A stretch of 64,000 bases of DNA from Acinetobacter pecorum (GTDB lineage Bacteria > Pseudomonadota > Gammaproteobacteria > Pseudomonadales > Moraxellaceae). The notes under the pieces were generated by a model. The model was not told where the DNA came from, ran no database searches, and was given only the letters and a program-made list of their open reading frames with translations. Shown in pieces: positions 46,873 through 55,883 of the stretch; position 1 is the stretch's first letter; every line of letters starts with the position of its first letter. Made by a program: the position numbers and the translations under genes. The stretch spans positions 102,810 through 166,809 of the forward strand of contig NZ_JACSPT010000007.1 of the NCBI RefSeq assembly GCF_014837015.1, given 5' to 3'.

Positions 46873-47874
46873 TTAACGGTTGGTAATTTCCGTACCTAAT
46901 AACCACAATGCAGTGGCATACATACGGCTGCGATTATAGGTGGTAATCACTTGAAAATTTGGATAAGTGATGTAGTAAATCTGGCCATAATTCTCTTGTA
47001 ATTGAATCACATTGACCAAGTCCAGATCATCAATTTTTACAATCGGATTCATCGGACTAATGCCTTGAGTTTTGAGTACACCATAAGGGATAGGCTGGGT
47101 GAGATCCTTGGCAATTACTGCATCTGGATTTGAACCGGTATAACGTGCCGGAAAGGCAATCGGCTGATTACGCTGCCAGCCATGCTGTGCCAGATAGTTG
47201 GCAATCGAACCTATCGCATCTACTGCTGAATTACGCAGGTCAATATGACCATTACCATCGTAGTCCACACCAAACTTTGGAATATTGCTAGGCATAAACT
47301 GTGGATAACCGACAGCGCCGGCATATGAGCCCACTATAGAAGAAGTTGCCACCCCATCTTTATAAGACCAGGCAATCAGGGCAGCCAGTTCATCCTGAAA
47401 ATACTGGGCACGGCGCTCATAACCAAAACCTAAGGTTGCCAGAGCATCACGAGTGATAAAAGAACCCTTGTTGCTACCAAAACCGGTTTCCACGCCTAAA
47501 ATGCCTAGAATGATTGATTGCGGCACACCAAACTGCTGTTCAGCACGGTTAAGCGTATCCGCATATTGCTGTTTAAAACGTACGCCACGCTGAATGGTAG
47601 ATTCAGACAGAAAATTGGTCTTATACGAATACCACGGCTTACTTTCACCTGGGCGATTCATGATGTTGATGATATTGGGCAGGTTACGCGTCCCGCTCAT
47701 GGCTGAATCGACTTGCTGGGCACTCAGTCCATAGCTTTGCATGGCATTTTGCTTAAAACTTGCGTAAGAAGGATGATACTGGAAATCGTTGGCCAGGCTA
47801 AAACTGCTAAGACCAAATGCAGTGAATATGATTGAAAGCTGTTTCAACTTTTTATAAAAATCCGATTTCAACAT
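46873..47874 (-). CDS. mltB: Membrane-bound-type lytic murein transglycosylase B (MltB)
   Basis: A 333-residue SLT-like enzyme. Signal peptide to about residue 28 (SLAND), without a lipobox, so it is probably soluble periplasmic. The catalytic Glu is in GILGVETGFG near residue 130; SYAGAVGYPQFMPSN and FGVDYDGNGHIDL follow. It cleaves peptidoglycan glycan strands with anhydro-MurNAc formation. Confidence 0.92.
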   Translation of the reverse strand: MLKSDFYKKLKQLSIIFTAFGLSSFSLANDFQYHPSYASFKQNAMQSYGLSAQQVDSAMSGTRNLPNIINIMNRPGESKPWYSYKTNFLSESTIQRGVRFKQQYADTLNRAEQQFGVPQSIILGILGVETGFGSNKGSFITRDALATLGFGYERRAQYFQDELAALIAWSYKDGVATSSIVGSYAGAVGYPQFMPSNIPKFGVDYDGNGHIDLRNSAVDAIGSIANYLAQHGWQRNQPIAFPARYTGSNPDAVIAKDLTQPIPYGVLKTQGISPMNPIVKIDDLDLVNVIQLQENYGQIYYITYPNFQVITTYNRSRMYATALWLLGTEITNR

Positions 47875-48013
47875 CTTGCTACGATTTCCAGTTTTTTTAG
47901 ATGGGTTGCTGGCGATGTCATTTGAATCATGCCATGAAAAAGATTGATAAATTTTTTCAATCTTAGGGCTTAAAGTGCCAGATTAAAGATAACATTCGGA
48001 TGATTAAGAGACC

Positions 48014-48060
48014 TAGCCGCTTATACAAAAATAGCGAAAGTTTGGCTATTTTTGCGGCAG
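48014..48060. other. Two-tier hairpin in the mltB leader region
   Basis: Outer stem GCCGC (48016-48020) with GCGGC (48054-48058); inner 9-bp stem AAAAATAGC (48027-48035) with GCTATTTTT (48045-48053), around a 9-nt loop. It is the main feature of the 304-bp gap upstream of mltB. Could be an sRNA, a leader structure, or a repeat. Confidence 0.45.
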
Positions 48061-48111
48061 TATGGCTTGCGCGGCAGCTTATCTGTAACAATCTATTTCA
48101 CTGATCATAAA

Positions 48112-48135
48112 AAAGCCTGACAAAAGTCAGGCTGG
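48112..48135 (-). terminator. Terminator of the ABC-queF operon
   Basis: An 8-bp stem (48114-48121 with 48126-48133), AAAA loop, T run on the minus strand. Confidence 0.8.
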
Positions 48136-48178
48136 TTTCTCAAGATTTACAGAAAATCAGAGATTAGACTATCCAAAA

Positions 48179-48832
48179 CTATTCTGTATAGAACAAAGTG
48201 TCGTGATATTCGGCCATGGCGCGCAGCTCATCTTTATTCAAATTCAGAATGATTTTATCTGCTGCCATATTAATGGCTTTGATCACTGCAGATGCGCCAA
48301 TATCTGCAGCCTTACGTTTGATCATGCCAAGATCCAGGGTTTTATTAAAGTCGACCATAAAATGTCGTACTGTCGCTTCACCAAATTGCTTGTAAAGATT
48401 GCTAAATGCCTGTTTGTCGATACTCTGACCGGCTTTGAGTTCCGCATAATGATGTTTCAAATTCGTCACCAGATTGGCATCGAGCGACTCACCGACACGT
48501 AAATGTCCATCAGGATCTTTAAACAGGCTGCGCTCAGAGAAGGTAATGGATTCTCTAACCACCTCATTCGGCGCTTTACTCAAAAGCTGCTTCAGTAACA
48601 CTGCAACAGTCGACTTGATATAACCTGCCAGTTTTTCCGCAGTATCGCGTTTATCGCTGGCAGGAAAGCGACGCACCAGCTCGGTGAGAATCGCATCAAT
48701 AATTTCATCATTGATCATTAATGCAGTTTTATCACGCAAGGGGTAAAGCGGTTCACTGGAATTTTTGTTTTGTTGTGCAGTCTGAATTGTATTTAAAAGC
48801 TCTGCAGAAGGAATAAACCCAAAAAATGGCAT
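48179..48832 (-). CDS. Conserved hypothetical helical protein
   Basis: A 217-residue soluble protein, largely helical and charged; no signal or membrane segment. I do not recognise the family. TGAGG precedes the ATG. It starts 18 bp after queF and ends at a terminator, so it is the last gene of the ABC-queF operon. Confidence 0.78.
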   Translation of the reverse strand: MPFFGFIPSAELLNTIQTAQQNKNSSEPLYPLRDKTALMINDEIIDAILTELVRRFPASDKRDTAEKLAGYIKSTVAVLLKQLLSKAPNEVVRESITFSERSLFKDPDGHLRVGESLDANLVTNLKHHYAELKAGQSIDKQAFSNLYKQFGEATVRHFMVDFNKTLDLGMIKRKAADIGASAVIKAINMAADKIILNLNKDELRAMAEYHDTLFYTE

Positions 48833-48850
48833 TGTTAAACCTCAATGTTT

Positions 48851-49666
48851 TTATTGTCGCGCTAAACGAATAGGGCGAGGCATCCATGTTAAATCTGATA
48901 CACGGCAAGGGTTGATATCCAATCCACCCCGGCGTGTATAGGTTGCGTAAACCATCAGCTTTTCAGGTTTTAGCTGTTGCCAGATATCGGCAAACATTTG
49001 TTCCACACATTGTTCGTGGAAACCATTATGCTGACGGTAGGAAATAATATAAGCTAAAATGCTCTTATAACAAGGTTTTTTACCCTGATAACGTATAAAA
49101 ACTGTTCCCCAGTCCGGCTGGCCAGTAACTGGGCAGTTACTTCTAAGTAAATGTGAATACAGCTGGATTTCGCCTTCTGCTGCATCATCCGAATCCAAAG
49201 CCAATAAACTGGCATCTGGATAATTTTCCAGGCGCTCAGGTGTAAGCTCATCAATACAGATGCCTTCAGGTTTACTAATCTCTAACTCATCGACCTGAAA
49301 CAGTTGCAGTTTGACTTCAGCCTCGGCCGCAACAGATAAATCTTTTTCTACGATCGCGATAAAGGCATCTTTAGATGCAAATTTGGCAAAATTCAGGCTA
49401 TTAAAATACAGCTTCAAGGATTTGGATTCGATCAGATTCGGCGAGGACGCTGGCAAGCTGATCCGTCCAATAGCGACTTGCGGCACACCCGCTGGATTTA
49501 ACCAGGAAATTTCAAATACATGCCACCAGTCAGTACCTTGCTGAATCGCTTCAATATGTGCGTATTGTTCACGGGCAGGCGCGCGCGAAATTGGAAACAG
49601 AACATCAGGCTGATATTCAGTAGGATAATTGGTATCTTTACCAAGGAGAGATTGTTCTACACTCAT
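48851..49666 (-). CDS. queF: NADPH-dependent preQ0 reductase QueF
   Basis: A 271-residue two-domain (YqcD-type) QueF. ESKSLKLYFNSLNF (about residue 77) is the family block. The catalytic Cys is in LRSNCPVTGQPDW near residue 180. It reduces preQ0 to preQ1 in queuosine synthesis. Its ATG overlaps the stop of the ABC permease (TAATG), so translation is coupled. queC and queE lie about 36 kb away. Confidence 0.95.
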   Translation of the reverse strand: MSVEQSLLGKDTNYPTEYQPDVLFPISRAPAREQYAHIEAIQQGTDWWHVFEISWLNPAGVPQVAIGRISLPASSPNLIESKSLKLYFNSLNFAKFASKDAFIAIVEKDLSVAAEAEVKLQLFQVDELEISKPEGICIDELTPERLENYPDASLLALDSDDAAEGEIQLYSHLLRSNCPVTGQPDWGTVFIRYQGKKPCYKSILAYIISYRQHNGFHEQCVEQMFADIWQQLKPEKLMVYATYTRRGGLDINPCRVSDLTWMPRPIRLARQ

Positions 49667-50439
49667 TATTCACGCATTCCTGAACCACGGGAGAGTAAAT
49701 GATAGGCCACTGCATACAGCACGGCACAACATAAGGTAATCACTGTCAGTGAAACGCTGACATTGACATCGCTATGTCCTAAAATGCCATAGCGGAAGGC
49801 ATTGACCATGTATACGACAGGATTAATCAAGGATAAATTTTGCCAGAATGGACTTAAGCTCGATATGGCATAAAACACACCGCCCAAATAAGTTAGTGGT
49901 GTTAATACAAAAGTGGGGATGATCGAGATATCATCGAAAGATTTAGCATAAACAGCATTGATAAACCCACCCAAAGAAAACAGCAGGGACGTAATCAAGA
50001 CGGTATATATAGTCACAAACCAGTTGGTGATATATAAGTCAGCAAAAAATAAGCTCACTGCACTGACAATGATTGCAACCAGTATCCCACGAATCACACC
50101 GCCCAGCACATGACCCCATAAAATGGCATGCATCGGTACGGGACTCATGATCAGTTCTTCAATGCTTTTCTGGAATTTTGAGCTGAAGAAGCTGGAAGAG
50201 ACGTTGGCATAGCTGTTGGTGATCACGGCCATCATAATCAGACCGGGCACAATGAACTCCATATAACTATAGCCGCCCATTTCTCCAATGCGTGAGCCGA
50301 CCAGATTACCGAAGATCACGAAGTACAAGCTCATGGTGATTGCAGGTGGCAACAGGGTCTGCGGCCAGATGCGCATAAAGCGACGGACTTCTTTATAGAC
50401 AATGGTATATAAAGCGACGCTGAGTTGATTAATGTTCAT
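49666..50439 (-). CDS. ABC-2 type exporter permease (YadH-like)
   Basis: A 257-residue inner-membrane protein with six hydrophobic segments. The ABC-2 permease pattern PLTYLGGVFYAISSL and NPVVYMVNAFRYGILG near residues 190-230 is as in YadH. Forms an exporter with the ATPase at 50436; their genes overlap by four bases. Substrate unknown. Confidence 0.9.
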   Translation of the reverse strand: MNINQLSVALYTIVYKEVRRFMRIWPQTLLPPAITMSLYFVIFGNLVGSRIGEMGGYSYMEFIVPGLIMMAVITNSYANVSSSFFSSKFQKSIEELIMSPVPMHAILWGHVLGGVIRGILVAIIVSAVSLFFADLYITNWFVTIYTVLITSLLFSLGGFINAVYAKSFDDISIIPTFVLTPLTYLGGVFYAISSLSPFWQNLSLINPVVYMVNAFRYGILGHSDVNVSVSLTVITLCCAVLYAVAYHLLSRGSGMRE

Positions 50440-51371
50440 TGCGCAGCTCCATCCAGATTTTTCTCGACCATTTTCACAAAAAGTTCTTCCAGACGGTTGG
50501 ATTTATTGCGCATGCTGCGCACCTGAATATTCTGTGATTCCAGCAACTGGAACAGATCATTCATGGTGTGTGCCTTGTCCATGGTGATTTCTAAAGTCAT
50601 CGGATCGATCAGGTTAAAACGCACGCCGATAATATCCAGATGCAGCGGTTCAATCGGTTCGGCCAGATCGAAAATAAACGATTCTTCATTGAGCTGACTC
50701 AGGAAGTTTTTCATGGTGGTGTCTTCTTTAATCACACCGCGGTCAATAATCGCAATGCGGCGACACAACATTTCCGCTTCTTCTAGATAATGCGTGGTTA
50801 GAATGATGGAAGTACCTTGTTCATTCATCTCGTTCAAAAATTCCCACATTGAACGACGCAACTCAATATCAACACCTGCAGTCGGTTCATCGAGAATCAG
50901 CAGTTTCGGTTCGTGCATCATGGCGCGCGCAATCATCAGGCGGCGTTTCATCCCGCCCGATAACAGGCGGGCCTGAGTGGAACGCTTTTCCCATAAACCC
51001 AGTTTGGTCAGATAAATCTCCGCCCGTTGCTGTGCAATTTTTTTTGGAATGCCGTAATAGCCTGCCTGAGTCACTAAAATATCGAAGGTCTTTTCAAACT
51101 GGGCAAAGTTGAATTCCTGAGGGACTACACCTAGGCATTGTTTGGCCTGTGAAGGGTGGGTGTCCAGATTATGACCAAAAATCTCGACGGTACCGGATGT
51201 TTTTTTTGTTAATGAGCTGATAATACCGATGGTGGTCGATTTTCCTGCGCCATTGGGGCCCAAGAGTGCATAAAACTCACCTTCTGGTACATTTAAGTTA
51301 ATTCCTTTCAATGCCTGAAAGCCATTGCGATAGGTCTTTGACAAATCCCTTAAGATCAGTGCATCAGTCAT
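50436..51371 (-). CDS. ABC exporter ATPase (YadG-like)
   Basis: A 311-residue ATPase. The Walker A is GPNGAGKST near residue 39, the signature LLSGGMKRR near 135, and the Walker B LLILDEPTAGVD near 156. ATG 51371 has GAG eight bases upstream and gives MTDALILRDLSKTY; the frame to 51419 is disfavoured. First gene of the operon with the permease, queF and the 48179 gene. Confidence 0.9.
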   Translation of the reverse strand: MTDALILRDLSKTYRNGFQALKGINLNVPEGEFYALLGPNGAGKSTTIGIISSLTKKTSGTVEIFGHNLDTHPSQAKQCLGVVPQEFNFAQFEKTFDILVTQAGYYGIPKKIAQQRAEIYLTKLGLWEKRSTQARLLSGGMKRRLMIARAMMHEPKLLILDEPTAGVDIELRRSMWEFLNEMNEQGTSIILTTHYLEEAEMLCRRIAIIDRGVIKEDTTMKNFLSQLNEESFIFDLAEPIEPLHLDIIGVRFNLIDPMTLEITMDKAHTMNDLFQLLESQNIQVRSMRNKSNRLEELFVKMVEKNLDGAAQ

Positions 51372-51561
51372 GAATATCTCAAATGGTGAAAAGTTGAGAT
51401 ATTGTGAGTGATCTAGCAAAATAAGCCAAGTGATTCACATGCAATTCTGTGTTGCTATTTTGGAACATTGTATAAAGCTTAAGCATAAAAATGATGAAGT
51501 TAGAGATAGTTGCTTTACCTTATGCTTTTTTTTGTTATGATGTGCGCGATCCAAAAAAGAT

Positions 51562-51637
51562 GCGCTCATAGCTCAACTGGATAGAGTACAGGTCTCCGAA
51601 GCCTGTGGCGTGGGTTCGAGTCCCGCTGAGCGCACCA
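51562..51637 (+). tRNA. tRNA-Arg (anticodon CCG)
   Basis: A 76-nt cloverleaf. Acceptor stem GCGCTCA/TGAGCGC (7 bp), D arm AGCTCAACTGGATAGAGT, anticodon loop CTCCGAA with CCG, T arm GGGTTCGAGTCCC, and encoded CCA. Reads CGG codons. Confidence 0.97.
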
Positions 51638-51671
51638 TTTAATTTATTGTATATAACTGAAAAAAAATAAA

Positions 51672-53243
51672 TTAATAACGAACGCAGTTTCGTCCATCAT
51701 CTTTCGCCCGATAAAGATTGTTATCGGCAATTTTCAAAACGTCTAGTATGTTTTTAGAGCTGTCTGGCCAAGAGGCTATGCCAATCGAAATGCTGATGTT
51801 GCCAATGTTCTCAATCTCTTTGGACGCAATTTCTTTTCTGAACCGTTCCGCACTTTCATAAACTTCATCCAGATTGCTGTTTGGGATAATGACGATAAAT
51901 TCTTCACCGCCATAACGGCAGCAAATATCCTCTTTACGAAAATTTTGCTGCATTGTATGGGCAATATGTTTTAAAACCATGTCACCTTGATCGTGACCAT
52001 AATTATCATTCACTTTTTTAAAGTGATCCACATCCATCAGCAGGACTGAAAAAGGAATGTTCATTTTTATATTTTGAGTCATAACATAATTCAAGCCGCG
52101 CCGGTTCATCAGCCCGGTTAAAGGATCTGTATTAATATGATGATCCATTTTGCTCATTTGTTGTGAAAACTTGCGGATACTTAATAATAGTGCCAATTTG
52201 AATTTTGTGACCTCATAATACCAGGGCTGTATAGCTTTAATTTTTGAACTGATTTCTGCCTGATTCAATAGACTCGCCATATCTGCCAGCTGGTTTAACG
52301 GGGCCGAGATAGAATCAGAAAGCTTCCATACAATATAAAAAACCAGCAGGTAAAATAAAAAGAAGCCTGCGGCCAATTTATAAAGAATAGAATTGGCCTG
52401 TTTAAGTAATTCATGAGTAGGCTGTTGGGAAACCACAATCCAGTTTGAAGTCGGAATATGAGAAAAACCCGCGAGATTATCAACTCCCTGGCTATTCACT
52501 AAACGAATTTGACCATGCTTATGCGCATGCATATATTCTAGGCCAGAATTATTGCTGGCCGATTGACCGATTCTTTCAGGATCGGGATGAAAAATTATTT
52601 CATTTTCATTATTAATCACATACATATAACTATTTTTATAATTCTTATAGGTCGTTAGAAGCTGATTGATCACATTTTTTTCTTTTAAATAAATTGCAGA
52701 ACCAATGAAACCCTGATAATGATTTGACTTATCAAAAATAGGTTGAGAAATAAATACGATCAAATTTTTTCGGACAGAAAAATACGGAGAAGATATATAA
52801 GTCGATTTTTTATGAAGAGAATCACTAATCCCCGGAGTATGTTGTATTTTACTTCTATCAATATTCAGAATATTCGGTGAAAAATTGATTAATCGGCCTT
52901 GGGGGTCGCTGATGACTACACTGTTATAGTGCTCAGACTGATATTTTAATTTATTGACCTCAGCTTCTCTAAGCTCATTGTTGTTAAAGTCTTGACCTAA
53001 TATTTTTGCGCTATAGTTTAGCTCAAGAAGCATGTTTCTAAAGTGATTGTCTGTACTCAATGCAATTTTATGGGCATGGTCAGCATTTAAGATGAGAGAG
53101 TTATCGATTAACTGATTTTTTACGATTTGATAGCTAATAATGAGCGAAATAATAAAAAGGCTGGACACACTAAAGATAGCCAATAAAAGTATTAACTGCC
53201 TTAAATTGAGATCAAGGTATTTCCTAAAATTATTAGCTGACAT
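51672..53243 (-). CDS. Membrane diguanylate cyclase with periplasmic dCACHE sensor
   Basis: A 523-residue protein. Membrane segments at about 15-40 and 285-308 flank a periplasmic sensor of the double-CACHE type. The C-terminal GGDEF domain (about 365-520) has active-site RYGGEEF and an RKED product-inhibition site exactly five residues upstream. It makes c-di-GMP and is likely feedback-inhibited. The ligand is unknown. Low GC, monocistronic. Confidence 0.88.
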   Translation of the reverse strand: MSANNFRKYLDLNLRQLILLLAIFSVSSLFIISLIISYQIVKNQLIDNSLILNADHAHKIALSTDNHFRNMLLELNYSAKILGQDFNNNELREAEVNKLKYQSEHYNSVVISDPQGRLINFSPNILNIDRSKIQHTPGISDSLHKKSTYISSPYFSVRKNLIVFISQPIFDKSNHYQGFIGSAIYLKEKNVINQLLTTYKNYKNSYMYVINNENEIIFHPDPERIGQSASNNSGLEYMHAHKHGQIRLVNSQGVDNLAGFSHIPTSNWIVVSQQPTHELLKQANSILYKLAAGFFLFYLLVFYIVWKLSDSISAPLNQLADMASLLNQAEISSKIKAIQPWYYEVTKFKLALLLSIRKFSQQMSKMDHHINTDPLTGLMNRRGLNYVMTQNIKMNIPFSVLLMDVDHFKKVNDNYGHDQGDMVLKHIAHTMQQNFRKEDICCRYGGEEFIVIIPNSNLDEVYESAERFRKEIASKEIENIGNISISIGIASWPDSSKNILDVLKIADNNLYRAKDDGRNCVRY

Positions 53244-53887
53244 AAAAATTTAGACATATCTCGATGTATTTATGAGCATTGTATTGTATTTATCTTCAAT
53301 ATTTAAAGCTGATATAAAATTAAATTTCCATTAGGGCAGCGTTGTTATCTTGAGCAGAATTAAAATTTCCAGACTGTTTGTATATAAACCTACTGGAATC
53401 TTAAAACCGGATAATGTTCTGAATATCCAGTCATGCTATACATTAAAAAATAATGTCGGGCTGTTTAGACAAATTTTTGAATAAACATACGATATGAGTA
53501 GATAGGAGGAAGAGTTTGGACAAAGTTATGAGGTATTTATCTTTATAAGTAGATGAGGTGATTACATGCAATCTATTTTAGAAATCGACGCGAGCCTGTA
53601 GAGATACAATATATTTTTACATCATCATCTTTCTGAAGGCGGGTGTAGATTAGGAATGCGATTACAGTTTAATTTTTAATATATTATTGAAAATAAATAG
53701 GTTTCTATCTAAGTGTATAACATGCCTTTGTATATAAAATCATATTTTAAAAATAGAAAAAATTTTGAAGAATAGGTGGATTCAAGTAGAGGGTTTTTCA
53801 ATAAAATAGCCAATAATATTTTAGTCTTCTACGAAAAAATCACAATTAAAATCTTGTATAAGTCTTTTTTAGAAGTGTAAAAGGGTA
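53244..53887. other. Long AT-rich intergenic gap
   Basis: About 640 bp. No frame with a plausible start and coding character. Several short Shine-Dalgarno-like tracts (e.g. AGGAGG near 53504) lead only into very short frames. Upstream part of the region that ends with the sRNA gene at 53922. Confidence 0.4.
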
Positions 53888-53915
53888 TTGTCTGCTGAAA
53901 AAAAATTGCTATATT
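53888..53915 (+). promoter_or_regulatory. sRNA promoter
   Basis: The -35 TTGTCT (53888-53893) and -10 TATATT (53910-53915) are 16 bp apart, directly in front of the hairpin RNA at 53922. Confidence 0.65.
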
Positions 53916-53921
53916 GAACTC

Positions 53922-54061
53922 ATGGTAGGTCGTAAAACCAATAAGACGCTACCGAATAGTTGGACGGATCAATGATAGTTAGTTGAGTTTGATGTTTATC
54001 ATCAGACAATAAATCTAACACTAGCCATCCAACACAGAGCTCGCAGAAATGCGAGCTTTTT
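53922..54061 (+). ncRNA. Small regulatory RNA candidate (promoter to terminator)
   Basis: A complete sRNA gene of about 140 nt. Hairpin 1 pairs 53924-53928 with 53949-53953, with an extra GTC/GAC pairing. A large branched hairpin is closed by GTTGGA/TCCAAC (about 53959-54032) with inner GTTAG/CTAAC and TGATG/CATCA stems. The RNA ends in a terminator with an 8-bp stem (54038-54045 with 54050-54057), GAAA loop and T run. No open frame spans it. Family not assigned. It precedes a small conserved-looking gene at 54227. Confidence 0.7.
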
Positions 54062-54062
54062 A
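54036..54062 (+). terminator. sRNA terminator
   Basis: AGCTCGCA-GAAA-TGCGAGCT followed by five T. Confidence 0.9.
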
Positions 54063-54226
54063 ATTTCTGTCTAAAATAATATTGCACTAATTTTAATATT
54101 TTACTTCTTGCAATTCATCCTTATAAAAAAGTTTACATTGCCAAATTCGCTAACATCTTTAACCTTAATCGTTGGACTAAGTGTGGTATAAAAAACTGCA
54201 AATTGGAGAATTTAGGAGGAAAAGAA

Positions 54227-54445
54227 ATGTCTAAGATAATCGATATTAAGGTGAAAGATCAATTTAGCAAAGTGATTGAAGTGAAAGCCATGCTACGTTC
54301 CTTTGCAGAACATAACAATGATCAGGTAGTTGATTTAGTTAAAAAAATTGAACATATCGTGGTGGATGGAGAAACAATTCTGCCGAGTATTGAGCTGTTA
54401 TTTGAAAGCCAGCAGTCTTCCAATATTTATCGTGTTGTAGAATAA
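54227..54445 (+). CDS. Small conserved-looking protein of unknown function
   Basis: A 72-residue soluble protein (MSKIIDIKVKDQF...), mixed charge, no signal. AGGAGG lies nine bases before ATG 54227; the frame from TTG 54203 would place that site inside the gene. A terminator follows. Function unknown; located about 165 bp after the sRNA. Confidence 0.72.
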   Translation: MSKIIDIKVKDQFSKVIEVKAMLRSFAEHNNDQVVDLVKKIEHIVVDGETILPSIELLFESQQSSNIYRVVE

Positions 54446-54514
54446 TTCAATCAGTGGGCATCAGATAGGTAGTGAAAATTGAACTTATTCATCCGACATC
54501 ACCGATCCAGCATA

Positions 54515-54545
54515 TAAAAAACTCACCTAATTGGTGAGTTTTTTA
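54515..54545. terminator. Bidirectional terminator
   Basis: A 12-bp stem (54516-54527 with 54533-54544), TAATT loop; between the 54227 gene (plus) and the 54641 gene (minus). Confidence 0.85.
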
Positions 54546-54640
54546 TATGTCGGCAATTACTCACCTTGCACATAATTTATCTAGCTGTAAATAAAGCAAT
54601 CTCTCATGATAATAAAGAGCTGATTTAAATAACTAACCGT

Positions 54641-54991
54641 TTAAATCTGCTTAAGTAATATGTTCACATCATATTTTTCAAATTCTTGCAAAATTTGCAT
54701 TAAAGTCCGCTGAGCTGTTGGATGTTCAGGAGTTAAGGAAATTTCCTGACGGGTGGTGCTGTCAAAACATTCGATGGCTTGAATCAGCCAATGATGTTCG
54801 AGAGGACTTTTTTCAATCAACACACGGCGCGGTTGCAAGTTGTCGCACATCTGACGTGGAAGCACATAGGTAATTGCCAGTTGCACAAGTTGCAGTTCTT
54901 CCGCCGGGCTTAAAAAAGTAATCACCCAGTTGCCGACTTTGCTGAGTTGCATAGGATTATCAAACGCATCGAATTCTAAATAGCAGGACAT
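54641..54991 (-). CDS. Hypothetical protein
   Basis: A 116-residue soluble protein without signal or membrane segment. Not recognised. No strong ribosome site before the ATG. It is more than 190 bp from the upstream gene, so it likely has its own promoter. Confidence 0.65.
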   Translation of the reverse strand: MSCYLEFDAFDNPMQLSKVGNWVITFLSPAEELQLVQLAITYVLPRQMCDNLQPRRVLIEKSPLEHHWLIQAIECFDSTTRQEISLTPEHPTAQRTLMQILQEFEKYDVNILLKQI

Positions 54992-55191
54992 ATATATGAT
55001 CCAATCGAATGTCTATGCTCATTATATGGCGGGATTATAATTATTTTTCTATCACGCTTAAGTCTGATATTCAGGGCTTTAAATTTGATCTGAATATAAA
55101 TATTTATAATAACCAATCAGTTATATTATAAAATCAAAGAGAACTTATTGTTAAACTTGCTCATTTAAGAGTTTTAAAGACTCAGAAGGTT

Positions 55192-55782
55192 TTATTCATG
55201 AACTTCATTTCGCTGTAATTGATCTAGAGCAAAATTGATCTGCTTCAGAATATGATTCAGTTCTTGAGGGGCAATGCGGCTTTCCTGAAGTGAGGTGGTC
55301 CATTGCATTTGACAAAGTTTCAAACTGCGTGCATCCCGAGCTAGTGAAATATGCTGTACTTGCTGTTTGGCCATCAAGCCGCAGTATTTTTGTAAGCTTT
55401 CCATCATCAGGTATTTGAGGTCTTCAAAATACAAAGCCTGCGGTTCTGGCAGATGGGAATGATTGTCTTGATTCATCCCGCTAGATGAATTTAGAAGGCG
55501 ATGGCTCTCGGAATGCGCCAGGTCAATTTTTGTATCTACTTTTATCTCAGCTGTTTTCTGACAATGTATTAAATCGCCGGTTTCAGCTGGCCCAATTAAT
55601 TCCATGGCATAAAGTTGATCTAAAATTTCGGCAGGAGCAAGTTGCTGTTTTAAAGCGTCATTTAATAGGTTGAAATCCTGGCTGCCGATCAGAACCAATA
55701 AGCGGCGTTGACGTGCGGTGAGTGGAAGAGAGCGATCCTGGAGTACCTCGATCCCACGTTGAGTCTTATAAAAATGCATCAT
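55192..55782 (-). CDS. Hypothetical protein with winged-helix-like N-terminus
   Basis: A 196-residue protein. The first 65 residues (PLTARQRRLLVLIGSQDF...LDQLYAMELIG) resemble a small winged-helix dimerisation or DNA-binding part. A polar linker and a helical C-terminal half follow. Two ATGs are adjacent (55782, 55779). Not recognised as a named family. Confidence 0.65.
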   Translation of the reverse strand: MMHFYKTQRGIEVLQDRSLPLTARQRRLLVLIGSQDFNLLNDALKQQLAPAEILDQLYAMELIGPAETGDLIHCQKTAEIKVDTKIDLAHSESHRLLNSSSGMNQDNHSHLPEPQALYFEDLKYLMMESLQKYCGLMAKQQVQHISLARDARSLKLCQMQWTTSLQESRIAPQELNHILKQINFALDQLQRNEVHE

Positions 55783-55883
55783 AGCTGAATAGATAGTTGC
55801 TTAAATTCAGCTTGAGCATAGTCTGTCAGAATTACACTAATATGAAGTATTTATTAAAATACCGAAGCGTATTTCGATAAGAT

